Positions 1 through 9,277 of a stretch of 38,123 bases of DNA are shown here, piece after piece (the first letter of the stretch is position 1; every line of letters starts with the position of its first letter). The notes below the pieces were generated by a model that was given only the letters and a program-made list of their open reading frames with translations, did not search any database and was not told the origin of the DNA. Location of the stretch: assembly GCA_021740125.1 (NCBI GenBank), contig JAIPAJ010000001.1, positions 77,017-115,139 on the forward strand. Direction: 5' to 3'. Source of the DNA: Leadbetterella sp. Lineage in GTDB: Bacteria; Bacteroidota; Bacteroidia; Cytophagales; Spirosomataceae. The translations under genes were made by a program, and so were the position numbers.

Positions 1-2337
1 ATGCGACAAAAAAACATAGACTTTGGCTCTATTTGGATAGAAAACAAGCATCTTGATTTAGAAAACCCCAACCAATTTTCATTAATATTTGCACATCCTC
101 ATTTTTTGGTTATCGATCAAACAGAAACTCTTCCAGATGATTTTGCTGAAACTTTAATGCAACAAAAGGCCATTCAGGTATGCACTGAAGATACTAATTT
201 TCAATACTTTAAAAAAGAAAAAAACATAAAGTCGGGGAGTTATTGGTTTCTAGAAATCCCAAATTTAGGTTTTATCAAGTTCTTTTTTTATGAAAAAAAT
301 CCATCTCAAAAATCATTTAATTTAAGGGAAACCAAAAAAACAGAAAAGGTCCTAGGAAAGCTTAGTATAGCCCTTCAATCGTGCTTACTTCACAATAAAG
401 TGATCACGGAAACTGAACAAAAAAACAAATATCAAAAAGAAATCAAAAAATTGGCTTTGGTTGCTGAAAAGACCGACAATGCAATTGTAATTACTGACTC
501 AAAAGGACATATTGAGTGGGCAAATGATGGATTTATGCGTATTTCAGGGTATTCTATTGAAGAAGCCATTGGTAAGAAACCGGGTTCTATGTTGCAAGGT
601 CCAGAAACCAATCAAGAAACCGTAGCTTACATTCGAAATCAAATTAAAGAAGAAAAGAGTTTTAGAGCAGAACTCCTCAACTATTCAAAAACAGGAAAGA
701 AATATTGGATAGAATTTTCTATTCAGCCTATTTACGATGATAATGGGCTACTCATTAATTTCATAGCCGTAGAATCTGACATAACTGACCGAAAAAATAA
801 AGAAGTAGAACTAAACGAAGCTAAGGAAAAAGCAGAAGAGTCGGGAAGAATTAAACAGGAATTTCTCTCTGTTGTCAGTCATGAAATAAGAACACCTCTG
901 AATGGAATCATTGGCATGTCCAACCTTCTACAGAAAACGCAACTGTCGCCACAGCAATCTGATTATTTAAATACAATCCAAATTTCTAGTGAAAACTTGT
1001 CATTGATAATCAACTCAATTTTAGATTTTTCCAAAATCGAATCTGGACTTTTGAATATTCAAGTTATTCCTTTCAATCTTAAAAAAATTCTGCAAAATAT
1101 AATTAATAGCAATGAATTTAAAGCAGAGCAGAAGGGACTAGGATTATTTCTAAAACTTGACCCAAAGATAGACTCCCATCTCATTGGCGATGGTATCCGG
1201 CTAAGTCAAGTTTTGTTAAATTTGATTAGTAACGCCATAAAATTTACAATTTCAGGGAAAATTGAACTTGAAATTAGATTGGTTTCAAAGATGAATAATG
1301 CTCTAGTGCTCGAATTCATAGTAGAGGACACAGGTAAGGGCATTCCCGACAAAATGCAAAAAATCATCTTTGAAAGTTTCACACAAGAAGATTCAAGTTT
1401 GGGTCGTAAATATGGAGGCACAGGCCTAGGTTTAAGTATTTCTCAAAAATTGGTATCATTAATGGGAGGAGAACTGAAGCTGACCAGCCAAGAAAATGTG
1501 GGCACAAAAGTCTCGTTTATATTGGGTTTTCCTATCAATCAGGAACCAACCAGTTTACCTGAAAACTCCACAGTTTCCGATAGTGTTCTTATCGGCAAGA
1601 AAATCCTGTTGGTAGAAGATAATACCATGAATCAATTTTTTGCACAGAAACTTTTGGAAGGTTGGGGTATTAAAGTAGACATTGCCAACAATGGAAAAGA
1701 GGGAGTAGAAATGTTCGGCAGAAAACACTATGACTGCATTTTGATGGATATTCAAATGCCTGAAATGGATGGAATTCAAGCCACTAAAATCATTAGACAA
1801 GTAAACAAATACATTCCAATAATTGCACTTACAGCACTTTCTGTGGAAGAAGAAGCCGACAATTTCAAATCTGCCGGAATGAATGACTTTATCACCAAAC
1901 CATTTGAAGCCGAATATCTCAAAAAGAAACTAATTGAGTACATGCTTTTTTTCCAAAGCTACTCTATTTCCAGCCCAAAAAGCAAGCAGACTAAAACAGT
2001 ACAAACATATAATAATAGCCTGCTTACCCAAATGATGAAGGGAAATCAAGTTCAAATAAGGCAGATGGAGCAGCTATTTGTAAACCAAGCAGAAGAAGTG
2101 ATAAAACAAATGCATCAGTACTTTTTACTTGAAAACTGGAAAGAAATAGGCTTATTAGCTCATAAATTAAAAGCCTCTATTGATATGCTCCAGATCACAA
2201 ATCTTAAGCAGGAGATTAGAAAACTAGAAAGTATAGAAAAAAACAAGACAGAAAAAAGAGTCGTAGACGAACTCATTAAGAATGTAACTGAAACTTTACG
2301 AAATGTTTGTTTATTAATCAAAAATTCGCATAAATGA
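1..2337 (+). CDS. PAS-domain hybrid histidine kinase / response regulator with HPt
   Basis: Multi-step phosphorelay protein of 778 aa. Residues 1-145 are an unassigned N-terminal region. Residues about 150-265 are a PAS domain ending in DITDRK. HisKA follows with the phospho-accepting His294 in SVVSHEIRTP. The HATPase domain shows N411 in SNAIKF, the G1 box DTGKGIP near 443 and the G2 box GGTGLGLS near 472. A receiver domain begins with VEDN (E539, D540), with phospho-acceptor Asp583 and Lys633. A C-terminal HPt domain has His721 in AHKLKAS, so all relay stations are on one chain. No membrane segment is visible, so a cytoplasmic sensor is likely. The PAS domain is LOV-like but lacks the flavin-binding cysteine. 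The window starts exactly at this ATG, so a start further upstream cannot be excluded. The last codons overlap the next gene by 4 nt. The family is certain; the signal is unknown. Confidence 0.93.
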   Translation: MRQKNIDFGSIWIENKHLDLENPNQFSLIFAHPHFLVIDQTETLPDDFAETLMQQKAIQVCTEDTNFQYFKKEKNIKSGSYWFLEIPNLGFIKFFFYEKNPSQKSFNLRETKKTEKVLGKLSIALQSCLLHNKVITETEQKNKYQKEIKKLALVAEKTDNAIVITDSKGHIEWANDGFMRISGYSIEEAIGKKPGSMLQGPETNQETVAYIRNQIKEEKSFRAELLNYSKTGKKYWIEFSIQPIYDDNGLLINFIAVESDITDRKNKEVELNEAKEKAEESGRIKQEFLSVVSHEIRTPLNGIIGMSNLLQKTQLSPQQSDYLNTIQISSENLSLIINSILDFSKIESGLLNIQVIPFNLKKILQNIINSNEFKAEQKGLGLFLKLDPKIDSHLIGDGIRLSQVLLNLISNAIKFTISGKIELEIRLVSKMNNALVLEFIVEDTGKGIPDKMQKIIFESFTQEDSSLGRKYGGTGLGLSISQKLVSLMGGELKLTSQENVGTKVSFILGFPINQEPTSLPENSTVSDSVLIGKKILLVEDNTMNQFFAQKLLEGWGIKVDIANNGKEGVEMFGRKHYDCILMDIQMPEMDGIQATKIIRQVNKYIPIIALTALSVEEEADNFKSAGMNDFITKPFEAEYLKKKLIEYMLFFQSYSISSPKSKQTKTVQTYNNSLLTQMMKGNQVQIRQMEQLFVNQAEEVIKQMHQYFLLENWKEIGLLAHKLKASIDMLQITNLKQEIRKLESIEKNKTEKRVVDELIKNVTETLRNVCLLIKNSHK

Positions 2338-3206
2338 AGCCACTTGTATCAATTATCACAGTAAACTTCAATCAAACTGAAGTTACCATAAGTCTACTAA
2401 AATCTTTAAGAGAGATAACTTATAAAAACATAGAAGTATTTGTCGTTGACAATGCGTCAAAGGAAAATCCGTACTTAAAAATCAAAGAACTATTTCCAGA
2501 GGTAAAGGTCATTTTGAGTAAGGTAAATCTCGGTTTTGCTGGAGGAAATAATCTAGCTATAGAGCAAGCAAAGGGAAAATACATGATGTTTCTCAATAAT
2601 GATACAGAAGTTAAACCAGACTTCTTGGAGCCATTAGTTGAGGTGATGGAAAAAGAAAATCATGTTGGCATTTGCTCTTCTAAATTGATATTTTATACTC
2701 AGCCAGATACTATTCAATTTGCGGGATCCAGTCCACTACATCCTATAAAAATCCAGAGTTTTGCGGTTGGTTATGGACAAAAAGATTCTGAAAAATACAG
2801 CCAAACAGTAGAGACAGCATTGGCACATGGTGCTGCCATGCTTGTTAGATCAGAGGCAATATCAAAGGCGGGAAAAATGCCCGAGGAATACTTTCTTTAC
2901 TACGAGGAGATAGATTGGTGTGAACGAATCAAAAAAGAAGGTTTCAAAATCATGTTTGTTCCTGATTCAGTCGTCTTACATAAAGAATCCATTTCTATAG
3001 GAAAACAAAGCTTTATTCAAGTTTTTTACAAAACACGTAACAGAATTTTACTCGCCAGAAAATGGCGAAAAGGCTTTGAAAAAATCATTTCATTAGCCTA
3101 CCTAACTGCAACAGTATTCCGTGATATTTTAAAGTATTTTACACAAAGAAAAAACGACTTAGCCCTAGCAAGTTGGAAGGCTTGGTTGTGGAATATCCAA
3201 AACTGA
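2334..3206 (+). CDS. Family 2 glycosyltransferase
   Basis: 290-aa GT-A fold glycosyltransferase of the rhamnosyl/WcaE-like branch. It starts with VSIITVNFNQ, the nucleotide-sugar-binding strand, followed by VVDNAS near residue 40. The metal-binding region is LNNDTEV near residue 87. The acceptor-side acidic motif YYEEIDWCERI, near residue 200, is typical of GT2 enzymes adding rhamnose or related sugars to cell-surface glycans. There is no convincing membrane anchor; a hydrophobic stretch near the C terminus (LAYLTATVF) may be amphipathic. The start codon overlaps the upstream kinase stop as ATGA, implying translational coupling. Donor and acceptor sugars cannot be read from sequence. Confidence 0.9.
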   Translation: MKPLVSIITVNFNQTEVTISLLKSLREITYKNIEVFVVDNASKENPYLKIKELFPEVKVILSKVNLGFAGGNNLAIEQAKGKYMMFLNNDTEVKPDFLEPLVEVMEKENHVGICSSKLIFYTQPDTIQFAGSSPLHPIKIQSFAVGYGQKDSEKYSQTVETALAHGAAMLVRSEAISKAGKMPEEYFLYYEEIDWCERIKKEGFKIMFVPDSVVLHKESISIGKQSFIQVFYKTRNRILLARKWRKGFEKIISLAYLTATVFRDILKYFTQRKNDLALASWKAWLWNIQN

Positions 3207-3591
3207 AAATTGGAAATTATGCACTGATTATAACCATTTTTTGGAAAATTGTTTTAATAAATCCCCATTCTAAAATTAAAAAAAATCTTAGATTTTCTCT
3301 ATTAACACTGGTTTTGCTACCACTTAATAAGTATTATTTAGTTATATCCGTTTTAAAGACCAATTATAAGAATTCATAATCTAATTTGGCAGGGTTATTG
3401 TCTTTTCTAAAAAAGTTCGGCATTTTATTTTGATATTACTTTCTTGTTTTTAACTGCCATTTGAGATTTCCATTTATTTAAAGGAAAAACACAAGTCACT
3501 TAAATTCAATACTATACATTGGAAAATACCTAAAAAGAAAGTTCAACCGATAATATATTAAAGTTATTTACAACAGAAAAAAAACAAATAC
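3207..3591. other. AT-rich intergenic gap without a supported gene
   Basis: About 385 nt between the glycosyltransferase and the FIST gene. It is very AT-rich and I see no protein-like reading frame; a 68-codon frame overlapping the glycosyltransferase end looks non-coding. I see no strong hairpin-plus-T-run terminator. A TATACATTGG stretch around 3512-3522 is a poor match to a TAnnTTTG box and could belong to the promoter of the FIST gene. The leader just before 3592 is A-rich with no Shine-Dalgarno sequence, as usual in this phylum. Confidence 0.5.
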
Positions 3592-4728
3592 ATGAAAATT
3601 GAACAAAAAATAACCACTGGCACCGGCTGGCAAACAGTCTATTCTCATAAAGGATTCAACCAAGAACTCTGTCAAATTGTCTTGGTTTTGGGTGGAAAAA
3701 ACAATATCACTTTTGAAACTCTGGGTAAAATAAAAGTTGACTATCCAAATGCACAATTAATTTCTGCCTCAACTGCGGGTGAAATCGCCAATTATAATTT
3801 CTATGACGAGCAACTTTCTACCACTGCCATATATTTGGAAAAAACGCCTTTTGTAAGCAAGTTGGCCAATATAAAAGACTTTGCCAATAGCTTCGATTTA
3901 GGCCTCGACTTATTCAAAAAAATGCCAAAAGATAATCTTAAATATATTTTAGTATTATCAGATGGTGGCCTTATAAACGGCACGGAACTTCTAGAAGGAA
4001 TAAATACAGAAAATAACGATGAAATACTTATTACCGGCGGATTGGCAGGTGACGGATCGCGGTTTCAATCGACTCTTGTAGGAGTAGATGCCAATCTTGA
4101 ATCAGGGAACGTCGTGCTGATAGGTTTTTATGGAGAATACATAAAAGTTGGTCATGGCTCATTAGGTGGTTGGGACGAATTTGGTCCCGAAAGAATTGTT
4201 ACAAAATCAGAAAAAAACGTACTTTTTGAGTTAGACAATAAAAATGCTTTAGAACTCTACAAACAATACCTTGGTTCTTATGCTGATGAACTCCCAGGCT
4301 CAGCTTTGTTGTTCCCTATTTCGATTTCAAATGATGCACAAGACACCAAAAATGTCCGAACAATCCTGTCAATTGACGAGTCAAACCAATCCATGACATT
4401 TGCAGGTAATTTGCCTGAGGGTAGCAAAGTAAGACTCATGAAAGCAAATTTTGACAAAATAATTAACGCCTCTGGATCTGCAGCACAGCAAGCTGTTTCG
4501 TTTGATTTCGACAAACCAGACCTGGCTATTCTAATAAGTTGTGTGGGAAGAAAACTGATATTAAACGACCGAGTAGAAGAAGAAATAGAAATAGCAAAAG
4601 ACATTTTTGGGGTAGAAACTTGTGTCTCAGGATTTTACTCTTACGGTGAGATCTCTCCGTTAGTTAAATCCCAAAAGTGCGAATTACAAAACCAAACTAT
4701 GACCATTACCACGCTTAAAGAAATTTGA
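3592..4728 (+). CDS. FIST-domain sensor protein (NosP-like)
   Basis: 378-aa cytoplasmic protein with FIST N and FIST C domains. FIST_N, residues about 25-215, shows the family blocks SASTAGEI (58-65), GGLAGDG (149-155) and the GHGSLGGWDEFGPER stretch beginning at 187. FIST_C, about 220-365, ends with the typical GFYSYGEISP block. Some FIST proteins, named NosP, bind heme and sense nitric oxide, and regulate an adjacent hybrid kinase. Here a hybrid kinase starts only 4 nt downstream, which fits that arrangement. His188 in the GHGS motif is a conserved-looking candidate ligand, but heme binding is an inference. FIST domains have also been proposed to bind small ligands such as amino acids. No signal peptide or membrane helix is present. 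Confidence 0.88.
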   Translation: MKIEQKITTGTGWQTVYSHKGFNQELCQIVLVLGGKNNITFETLGKIKVDYPNAQLISASTAGEIANYNFYDEQLSTTAIYLEKTPFVSKLANIKDFANSFDLGLDLFKKMPKDNLKYILVLSDGGLINGTELLEGINTENNDEILITGGLAGDGSRFQSTLVGVDANLESGNVVLIGFYGEYIKVGHGSLGGWDEFGPERIVTKSEKNVLFELDNKNALELYKQYLGSYADELPGSALLFPISISNDAQDTKNVRTILSIDESNQSMTFAGNLPEGSKVRLMKANFDKIINASGSAAQQAVSFDFDKPDLAILISCVGRKLILNDRVEEEIEIAKDIFGVETCVSGFYSYGEISPLVKSQKCELQNQTMTITTLKEI

Positions 4729-4732
4729 TACT

Positions 4733-6229
4733 ATGGATTTACACCCCTTATTGGCAAAACAAATAGCCAAGCATTTAGGAGAAGATGCGATAAGTAACCC
4801 AGCGTTTACTTTGCTTATGAAAGTAGTGAGTGCATCTTATGAATCTTATGAAAGAGACAAAAAAATCACCGAACACGCTTTCGAAATCAGTGAAAAAGAG
4901 TATCAAGATGTACTTCAAGACTTAAAAAAAGAAAATACTCTTAAAAAAGATTCTATAAAAAAAGTAAAACAAACCCTAACCATTCTAGACGAAAGCAATG
5001 CCTCAAAACTAAAGGATTCCGACGATTTGGCTGAAATTATTGATTTATTGAACGATCAAATCAATATAAAAAATGAACTGGAACAAACCTTGGTTTTTGC
5101 GAAAGAAAATGCTGAAAAAGCCGCCAAAGCAAAGTCAGACTTTCTATCGGTGATGAGCCATGAGATTCGTACTCCTTTGAATGCTATAATTGGAAACATC
5201 CATATTTTAAAACAAGAGATACATTTACCACACCAAGAAGAATTTATCAGCACACTTCATATTGCTGCCATGAACCTGATAAATTTAATAAATGACATTC
5301 TAGACTTTAGCAAAATAGAAGACGGAAAAATCAAATTTGACAACAAGTCTTTTTCTTTGAAAAACTTGCTCAGTGATGTCAGATCTACGAACAGATTTAA
5401 GGCCGATGAACATCAAAACACCATAAATCTAAACATTGAAGAAAACGTCCCAGACTTGGTCTTGGGAGATTCGCTACGCTTAGGCCAGCTAATGAACAAC
5501 CTGGTTTCTAATGCTATAAAATTCACCAGCAACGGGGAAATTAATATCAATATTTCAGTGGTAGGTGAAAGCCAAGATCCAACCCTTGTAAAGTTCTCAG
5601 TAGTGGATAATGGCATTGGGATTGAAAAAGAAAATATAGAAAAAATATTTGAACGTTTTACTCAGGCAAATTCCAATATTACAAGAGAACATGGAGGGTC
5701 GGGATTAGGCCTTGCCATTATCAAAAAATTATTGGCTTTGATGGATGCTGATATCCATGTCGAAAGTGATTTTGGCAAAGGCTCAAACTTTTATTTTACA
5801 TTGCCTTTTGTCAAGGACAATAGTCTACCAATCCCCGAAATAAGCATAGACTCAAATGAGAATGTACTGCTCGAAGGAATAAAAGTATTGCTTGTCGAAG
5901 ACATAAAATTTAATGTTTTGGTCGCGAAAAAAATGATGGAAAACTGGAAAATTGACATTGATTTAGCAGAAAATGGCCTTGTGGCAGTTGAAAAAGTTAA
6001 AAACAATAATTATGATGTCATTTTGATGGATTTACAGATGCCGATAATGGACGGACTTTCTGCTACTAAAAAAATACGCGAAATGGGAATAAATACGCAT
6101 ATCATAGCCTTAACAGCTTCAGTTTCTAATGACACCCAGTCTGAGGTTTATAGCTGCGGAATGAACAATTATCTAACAAAACCATTTAATCCAAAGGATC
6201 TACATGAAGCAATAAGAAGAGCCTTATAA
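4733..6229 (+). CDS. FIST-associated hybrid histidine kinase / response regulator
   Basis: 498-aa soluble hybrid kinase. Residues 1-115 are mostly helical and charged, with a likely coiled coil around 45-115, and contain no recognisable PAS domain. The sensory input therefore probably comes from the FIST partner encoded immediately upstream. HisKA has His143 in SVMSHEIRTP. The HATPase domain has SNAIKFT, the DNGIGIE G1 box and the GGSGLGLA G2 box. A C-terminal receiver contains LLVEDIKFN, phospho-acceptor Asp433 in LMDLQMP, and a TKPFNP lysine motif. There is no HPt domain, so the phosphate must leave through a separate HPt protein. The HPt at the end of the kinase at 1-2337 is one possibility, but this is speculation. 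The 4-nt gap to the FIST gene indicates one operon. Confidence 0.92.
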   Translation: MDLHPLLAKQIAKHLGEDAISNPAFTLLMKVVSASYESYERDKKITEHAFEISEKEYQDVLQDLKKENTLKKDSIKKVKQTLTILDESNASKLKDSDDLAEIIDLLNDQINIKNELEQTLVFAKENAEKAAKAKSDFLSVMSHEIRTPLNAIIGNIHILKQEIHLPHQEEFISTLHIAAMNLINLINDILDFSKIEDGKIKFDNKSFSLKNLLSDVRSTNRFKADEHQNTINLNIEENVPDLVLGDSLRLGQLMNNLVSNAIKFTSNGEININISVVGESQDPTLVKFSVVDNGIGIEKENIEKIFERFTQANSNITREHGGSGLGLAIIKKLLALMDADIHVESDFGKGSNFYFTLPFVKDNSLPIPEISIDSNENVLLEGIKVLLVEDIKFNVLVAKKMMENWKIDIDLAENGLVAVEKVKNNNYDVILMDLQMPIMDGLSATKKIREMGINTHIIALTASVSNDTQSEVYSCGMNNYLTKPFNPKDLHEAIRRAL

Positions 6230-6246
6230 ATCAAGATTATAAGATA

Positions 6247-6582
6247 TTATATTTCTTCTAAAATGGATTCTCCTTCGGAACAATCACCTGTGGTCCAACG
6301 CCATTTTTCATGTAATCTTACTTTTCCATTTGGCAACATTTCAGGATTTGAAATACAAATACCAGTCATCAATTCACCCTCTGAATTGATGTGGTGATAA
6401 CGCATATTAATAAGTCCTTGCTCGTTGACAATTCCAATCAAATGACCCACCAATATTTTGCCTCCAGAATAATTAGAACTTAGGACATTTCCATGATGTA
6501 TATATTCAAAAATAGTCTCGGAGGAAGTATCGCCATTCTGCGTATTAGAAATTGCCCTAAATAATTTCTTGTTATAATTCAT
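6247..6582 (-). CDS. Small conserved protein of unknown function
   Basis: 111-aa soluble protein with no signal peptide or membrane helix. The sequence is rich in predicted short beta strands with recurring polar turns (YSGGKILVGHLIG, INMRYHHIN, GELMTGIC, GKVRLHEKWRW), as expected for a small beta barrel or beta sandwich. I recall close relatives in Bacteroidota labelled 'N-acetylglutamate synthase'. That label looks unsupported, because the protein is far too short and lacks a GNAT acetyl-CoA loop. It is convergent with the FIST/kinase operon and ends only 17 nt from it. The ATG at 6582 is preceded by an A/T-rich leader. Function unknown. Confidence 0.75.
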   Translation of the reverse strand: MNYNKKLFRAISNTQNGDTSSETIFEYIHHGNVLSSNYSGGKILVGHLIGIVNEQGLINMRYHHINSEGELMTGICISNPEMLPNGKVRLHEKWRWTTGDCSEGESILEEI

Positions 6583-6604
6583 TTGATAAATTTTAACCTA
6601 AAAC

Positions 6605-6630
6605 AAAAAAGCCGCTGAATATTAATTCAG
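6605..6630 (-). terminator. Weak terminator-like hairpin
   Basis: Read on the minus strand, CTGAAT and ATTCAG (6630-6625 and 6620-6615) pair around a 4-nt loop. CGGC and six T residues follow (6610-6605). It lies between the secreted glycosidase gene and the small conserved gene, both on the minus strand. The stem is only 6 bp and AT-rich, so the call is tentative. Confidence 0.3.
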
Positions 6631-6780
6631 AGTCCAAAGTTCTTTAATTTTTCTTAAAATCCAGCTTCAAAAAGAAAGCCCTTACTCTTACAGGTAAATC
6701 ACCCATTTTAGTAGCCATTTGGTTCTTAGTATTTTTATTCAATCAGCTAATTAAATAATAGCGATTTGAAAGTTAAAAAA

Positions 6781-9177
6781 TTATTTTATCAAGACCAAAG
6801 AATTCTTTAATCCCTTAAGCTCAACAACTTCTGTATCTCCAATTGCCTTTGGCTTAACAACTTTCCCGTTCAACTTCCATACGCTAAATTTGCCTTTTGG
6901 TTGAGAGAAAACCAGTTTCCAGTTGCTAAATTTTTGATTAATATCGAAACTTTGGAAATCTGTTTTTTGAATAAAACTTAATGAGATTTGATTTTCTCCT
7001 ATTTCCACATCTTGTATTTTTCCGTCAACCAACTTGCTTGGAAGCAATGGCGAAATATGAACAGTTTTAATATGTGCCAAAGGTTTTATTCCAAAAAACT
7101 GTTTGATAATGGGTTCCCCAAAAGCATACATATTCCAAGCTTGTGAAAACATACCATAGTCAGGTGAAACTTCATAAATTGAGCCAGGAAGGGCAAAACT
7201 GAAGGATTTTATCATTTTTTTGAGAAGTGAATAGGCTTCGTCTGGTCTACCATAGTTATTTTCGGCTACAGCTTGTACGCCAGTTGGTAAGGTCATTACC
7301 GCACCTGTGTAAGTAAATACTTTCCGATTGGTCACAAACGAGCCTTCTTCCGTTCCCGCCGTTTCATCACGGTCAATGCCAGTCACAAACATGCCGTATG
7401 GATTTGTAAATTTCATTGCTGTTTCGAGAGCTTTAATAGCCTTTTCTTTGTCTGCAATTCCCATTTCCATGGGTGTGTTTACAACCCAGTTGTGGTGCAT
7501 CACAAAACCTCTTTTTTCATCTTCTGAATATGTCTCAATTTGTTTTTTAGAATTCTTGAGTTCATTTACTGCCCACGGTTTTTTTAAAGTGTCCGCTCTA
7601 ATTATGGCATCATCCAAGAGGTGCAAGGCTTGTTTTTTTGTACCTATAAAATCTGCATAAGAGTTAAATTCCTCTACCCAAAAATCCTTGTTAATTTTTT
7701 CTTTGATTTTGTCTGCTTTGGATTGATATTGATTGGCCAAATTTGTTTTTCCTAAAACTAAAGCCATCTTGGCAGCATCAGCAAATGCTTTTTGAGAATA
7801 AACCGCCACATCAATCATTTCAGAATCCATGCCATGAATTTCCATCATCCCGAAACCGTCAGGAAGAAGATTTCCGTCCTTATCCTTTTCCTTCAACAGC
7901 CAGTCTAAGCCTTTTTCTATGGTTGGAAAGTACTTATTCAAGAAAGCCTTTTCACCAGTCCAACAAAAGACCTCCCAAATCAATGAAGCAAATTGTGGTG
8001 TTTCATTTACATTCCCATTATTAAAAACTGCACCGTTTGTGGATACCTCATGTACGATTTTTCCATTACCATTGGTTTTTTCTGAAATCCCATGAATCAA
8101 ATCTATTGTGCTATATACCAAATCTTTACGACCAGTTGCTATCAAGCCTTTCAGCGTATATTCATTGTCCACACCAAACCACCATGGGTAATCAGGCAAA
8201 CCCGCACACAAGCCTCTGCCTTGTCCTTCCACATCTCTGATGAGCCAATCGGTATTATACTTAATCCAGCGAAATCCTTTTTCAAAGTCTTTATCGCTGA
8301 GCGTTATCTTTGATTTTTCATTTACATTTAAAAGCCTAGTTTGCTTCTTTTGCAAAACCAAATATGCATTTTGAGCTAACTCAGCATAAGAATTCAAAGC
8401 ATCCATGTGGCTCTTTTCTGAACCCGAAATAATCAGTGGAAAATAACCGTTAGCTTTTGAAGAAACAGTCAGATTATATTGCGTTCGAGTTATGGAAGTA
8501 TTGATTTTATACGAATGATTTTCTTTTTCTGAAACAACAATTCCTTTCAATTTTGAACCATATATCACATACCAGGGATTCAATTTGTCTTTTACCAACC
8601 ATTTGTTTTCTTTAAAAAAAGCCTCGTCTTTACCATCCATCATATTGGTTCTTTCACCCATCCAAACTGGCATAAGATTGGAAATTGCTTTTAATTCTAT
8701 GGAAACATTAAAGACTTTTTTCGTCTTATTTTTTATCAAGAACTCAATGTAAACTGCCCGCTTTCCATCTGGCACAAATTGGTATCTTTCTATTATAAAA
8801 TCAGGAGATAAACTGTTGTAAATAAGCTTATTACCAAATGAATAATTTTCAAAAATATCAGCTTTGTTCAAAACATACTTTTGGTTATTTACCATCATTT
8901 CCACCTCAAAACCATCCATGAGCTTGATTGGGTGACACCAAACTCCGCCCATTTCGCCCTGTACATGCCAACCCAAGTCTGGAAACGTACCATCTTGATG
9001 ACCGACCATATAAAGCCTATCGCCTGCAGTAGCATATGGACTGGCTAAATATTCTGGTTTACCTTGTATTTTTTCAGCATTTGTGAAAAGCGGGGAAATG
9101 CTTTTATGAATGGCGTTTTGAGCAACAGAAAATTGGAGGAAAACAAGTAAAAAGAAAAGGGTTTTACGAATATTCAT
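6781..9177 (-). CDS. Secreted (alpha/alpha)6-barrel glycosidase (glycogen-debranching / GH15-GH63-like fold)
   Basis: I chose the ATG at 9177 because it begins a clean signal peptide (MNIRKTLFFLLVFLQFSVAQ). Starting further upstream would add 63 charged residues and run into the fusA terminator and stop. The mature protein is about 778 of 798 aa. An N-terminal beta-rich domain of roughly 330 residues is followed by an (alpha/alpha)6 barrel, with landmarks GLPDYPWWFGVDNEYTL, NETPQFASLIWE, a long helix-rich middle, and EVSPDYGMFSQAWN. A short C-terminal beta domain follows (HISPLLPSKL). This architecture is shared by six-hairpin glycosidases such as debranching enzymes, GH63, GH15 and the GH78 barrel. 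I cannot fix the family or the catalytic acids by eye. It is probably periplasmic or surface-exposed and may act with the glycan locus at 14442-26581. Confidence 0.78.
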   Translation of the reverse strand: MNIRKTLFFLLVFLQFSVAQNAIHKSISPLFTNAEKIQGKPEYLASPYATAGDRLYMVGHQDGTFPDLGWHVQGEMGGVWCHPIKLMDGFEVEMMVNNQKYVLNKADIFENYSFGNKLIYNSLSPDFIIERYQFVPDGKRAVYIEFLIKNKTKKVFNVSIELKAISNLMPVWMGERTNMMDGKDEAFFKENKWLVKDKLNPWYVIYGSKLKGIVVSEKENHSYKINTSITRTQYNLTVSSKANGYFPLIISGSEKSHMDALNSYAELAQNAYLVLQKKQTRLLNVNEKSKITLSDKDFEKGFRWIKYNTDWLIRDVEGQGRGLCAGLPDYPWWFGVDNEYTLKGLIATGRKDLVYSTIDLIHGISEKTNGNGKIVHEVSTNGAVFNNGNVNETPQFASLIWEVFCWTGEKAFLNKYFPTIEKGLDWLLKEKDKDGNLLPDGFGMMEIHGMDSEMIDVAVYSQKAFADAAKMALVLGKTNLANQYQSKADKIKEKINKDFWVEEFNSYADFIGTKKQALHLLDDAIIRADTLKKPWAVNELKNSKKQIETYSEDEKRGFVMHHNWVVNTPMEMGIADKEKAIKALETAMKFTNPYGMFVTGIDRDETAGTEEGSFVTNRKVFTYTGAVMTLPTGVQAVAENNYGRPDEAYSLLKKMIKSFSFALPGSIYEVSPDYGMFSQAWNMYAFGEPIIKQFFGIKPLAHIKTVHISPLLPSKLVDGKIQDVEIGENQISLSFIQKTDFQSFDINQKFSNWKLVFSQPKGKFSVWKLNGKVVKPKAIGDTEVVELKGLKNSLVLIK

Positions 9178-9218
9178 TATATCAAAGGTTAAAGTCAAAT
9201 CTACGAATTTTATCGCAT

Positions 9219-9247
9219 AAAAAAACAGCTCCCATTGCTGAGAGCTG
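9219..9247 (-). terminator. Rho-independent terminator of fusA
   Basis: On the minus strand CAGCTC (9247-9242) pairs with GAGCTG (9231-9226) around a 10-nt loop and is followed by seven T residues (9225-9219). It lies 31 nt after the fusA stop codon and separates fusA from the glycosidase gene. Confidence 0.8.
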
Positions 9248-9277
9248 CTCTTTTTATAACAATCAAAACGAAATCTC

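Noticed and set aside
3173-3379. 68-codon frame across the glycosyltransferase end
   Set aside because: It overlaps the real gene in another frame, has no recognisable features, and continues into plain AT-rich sequence.
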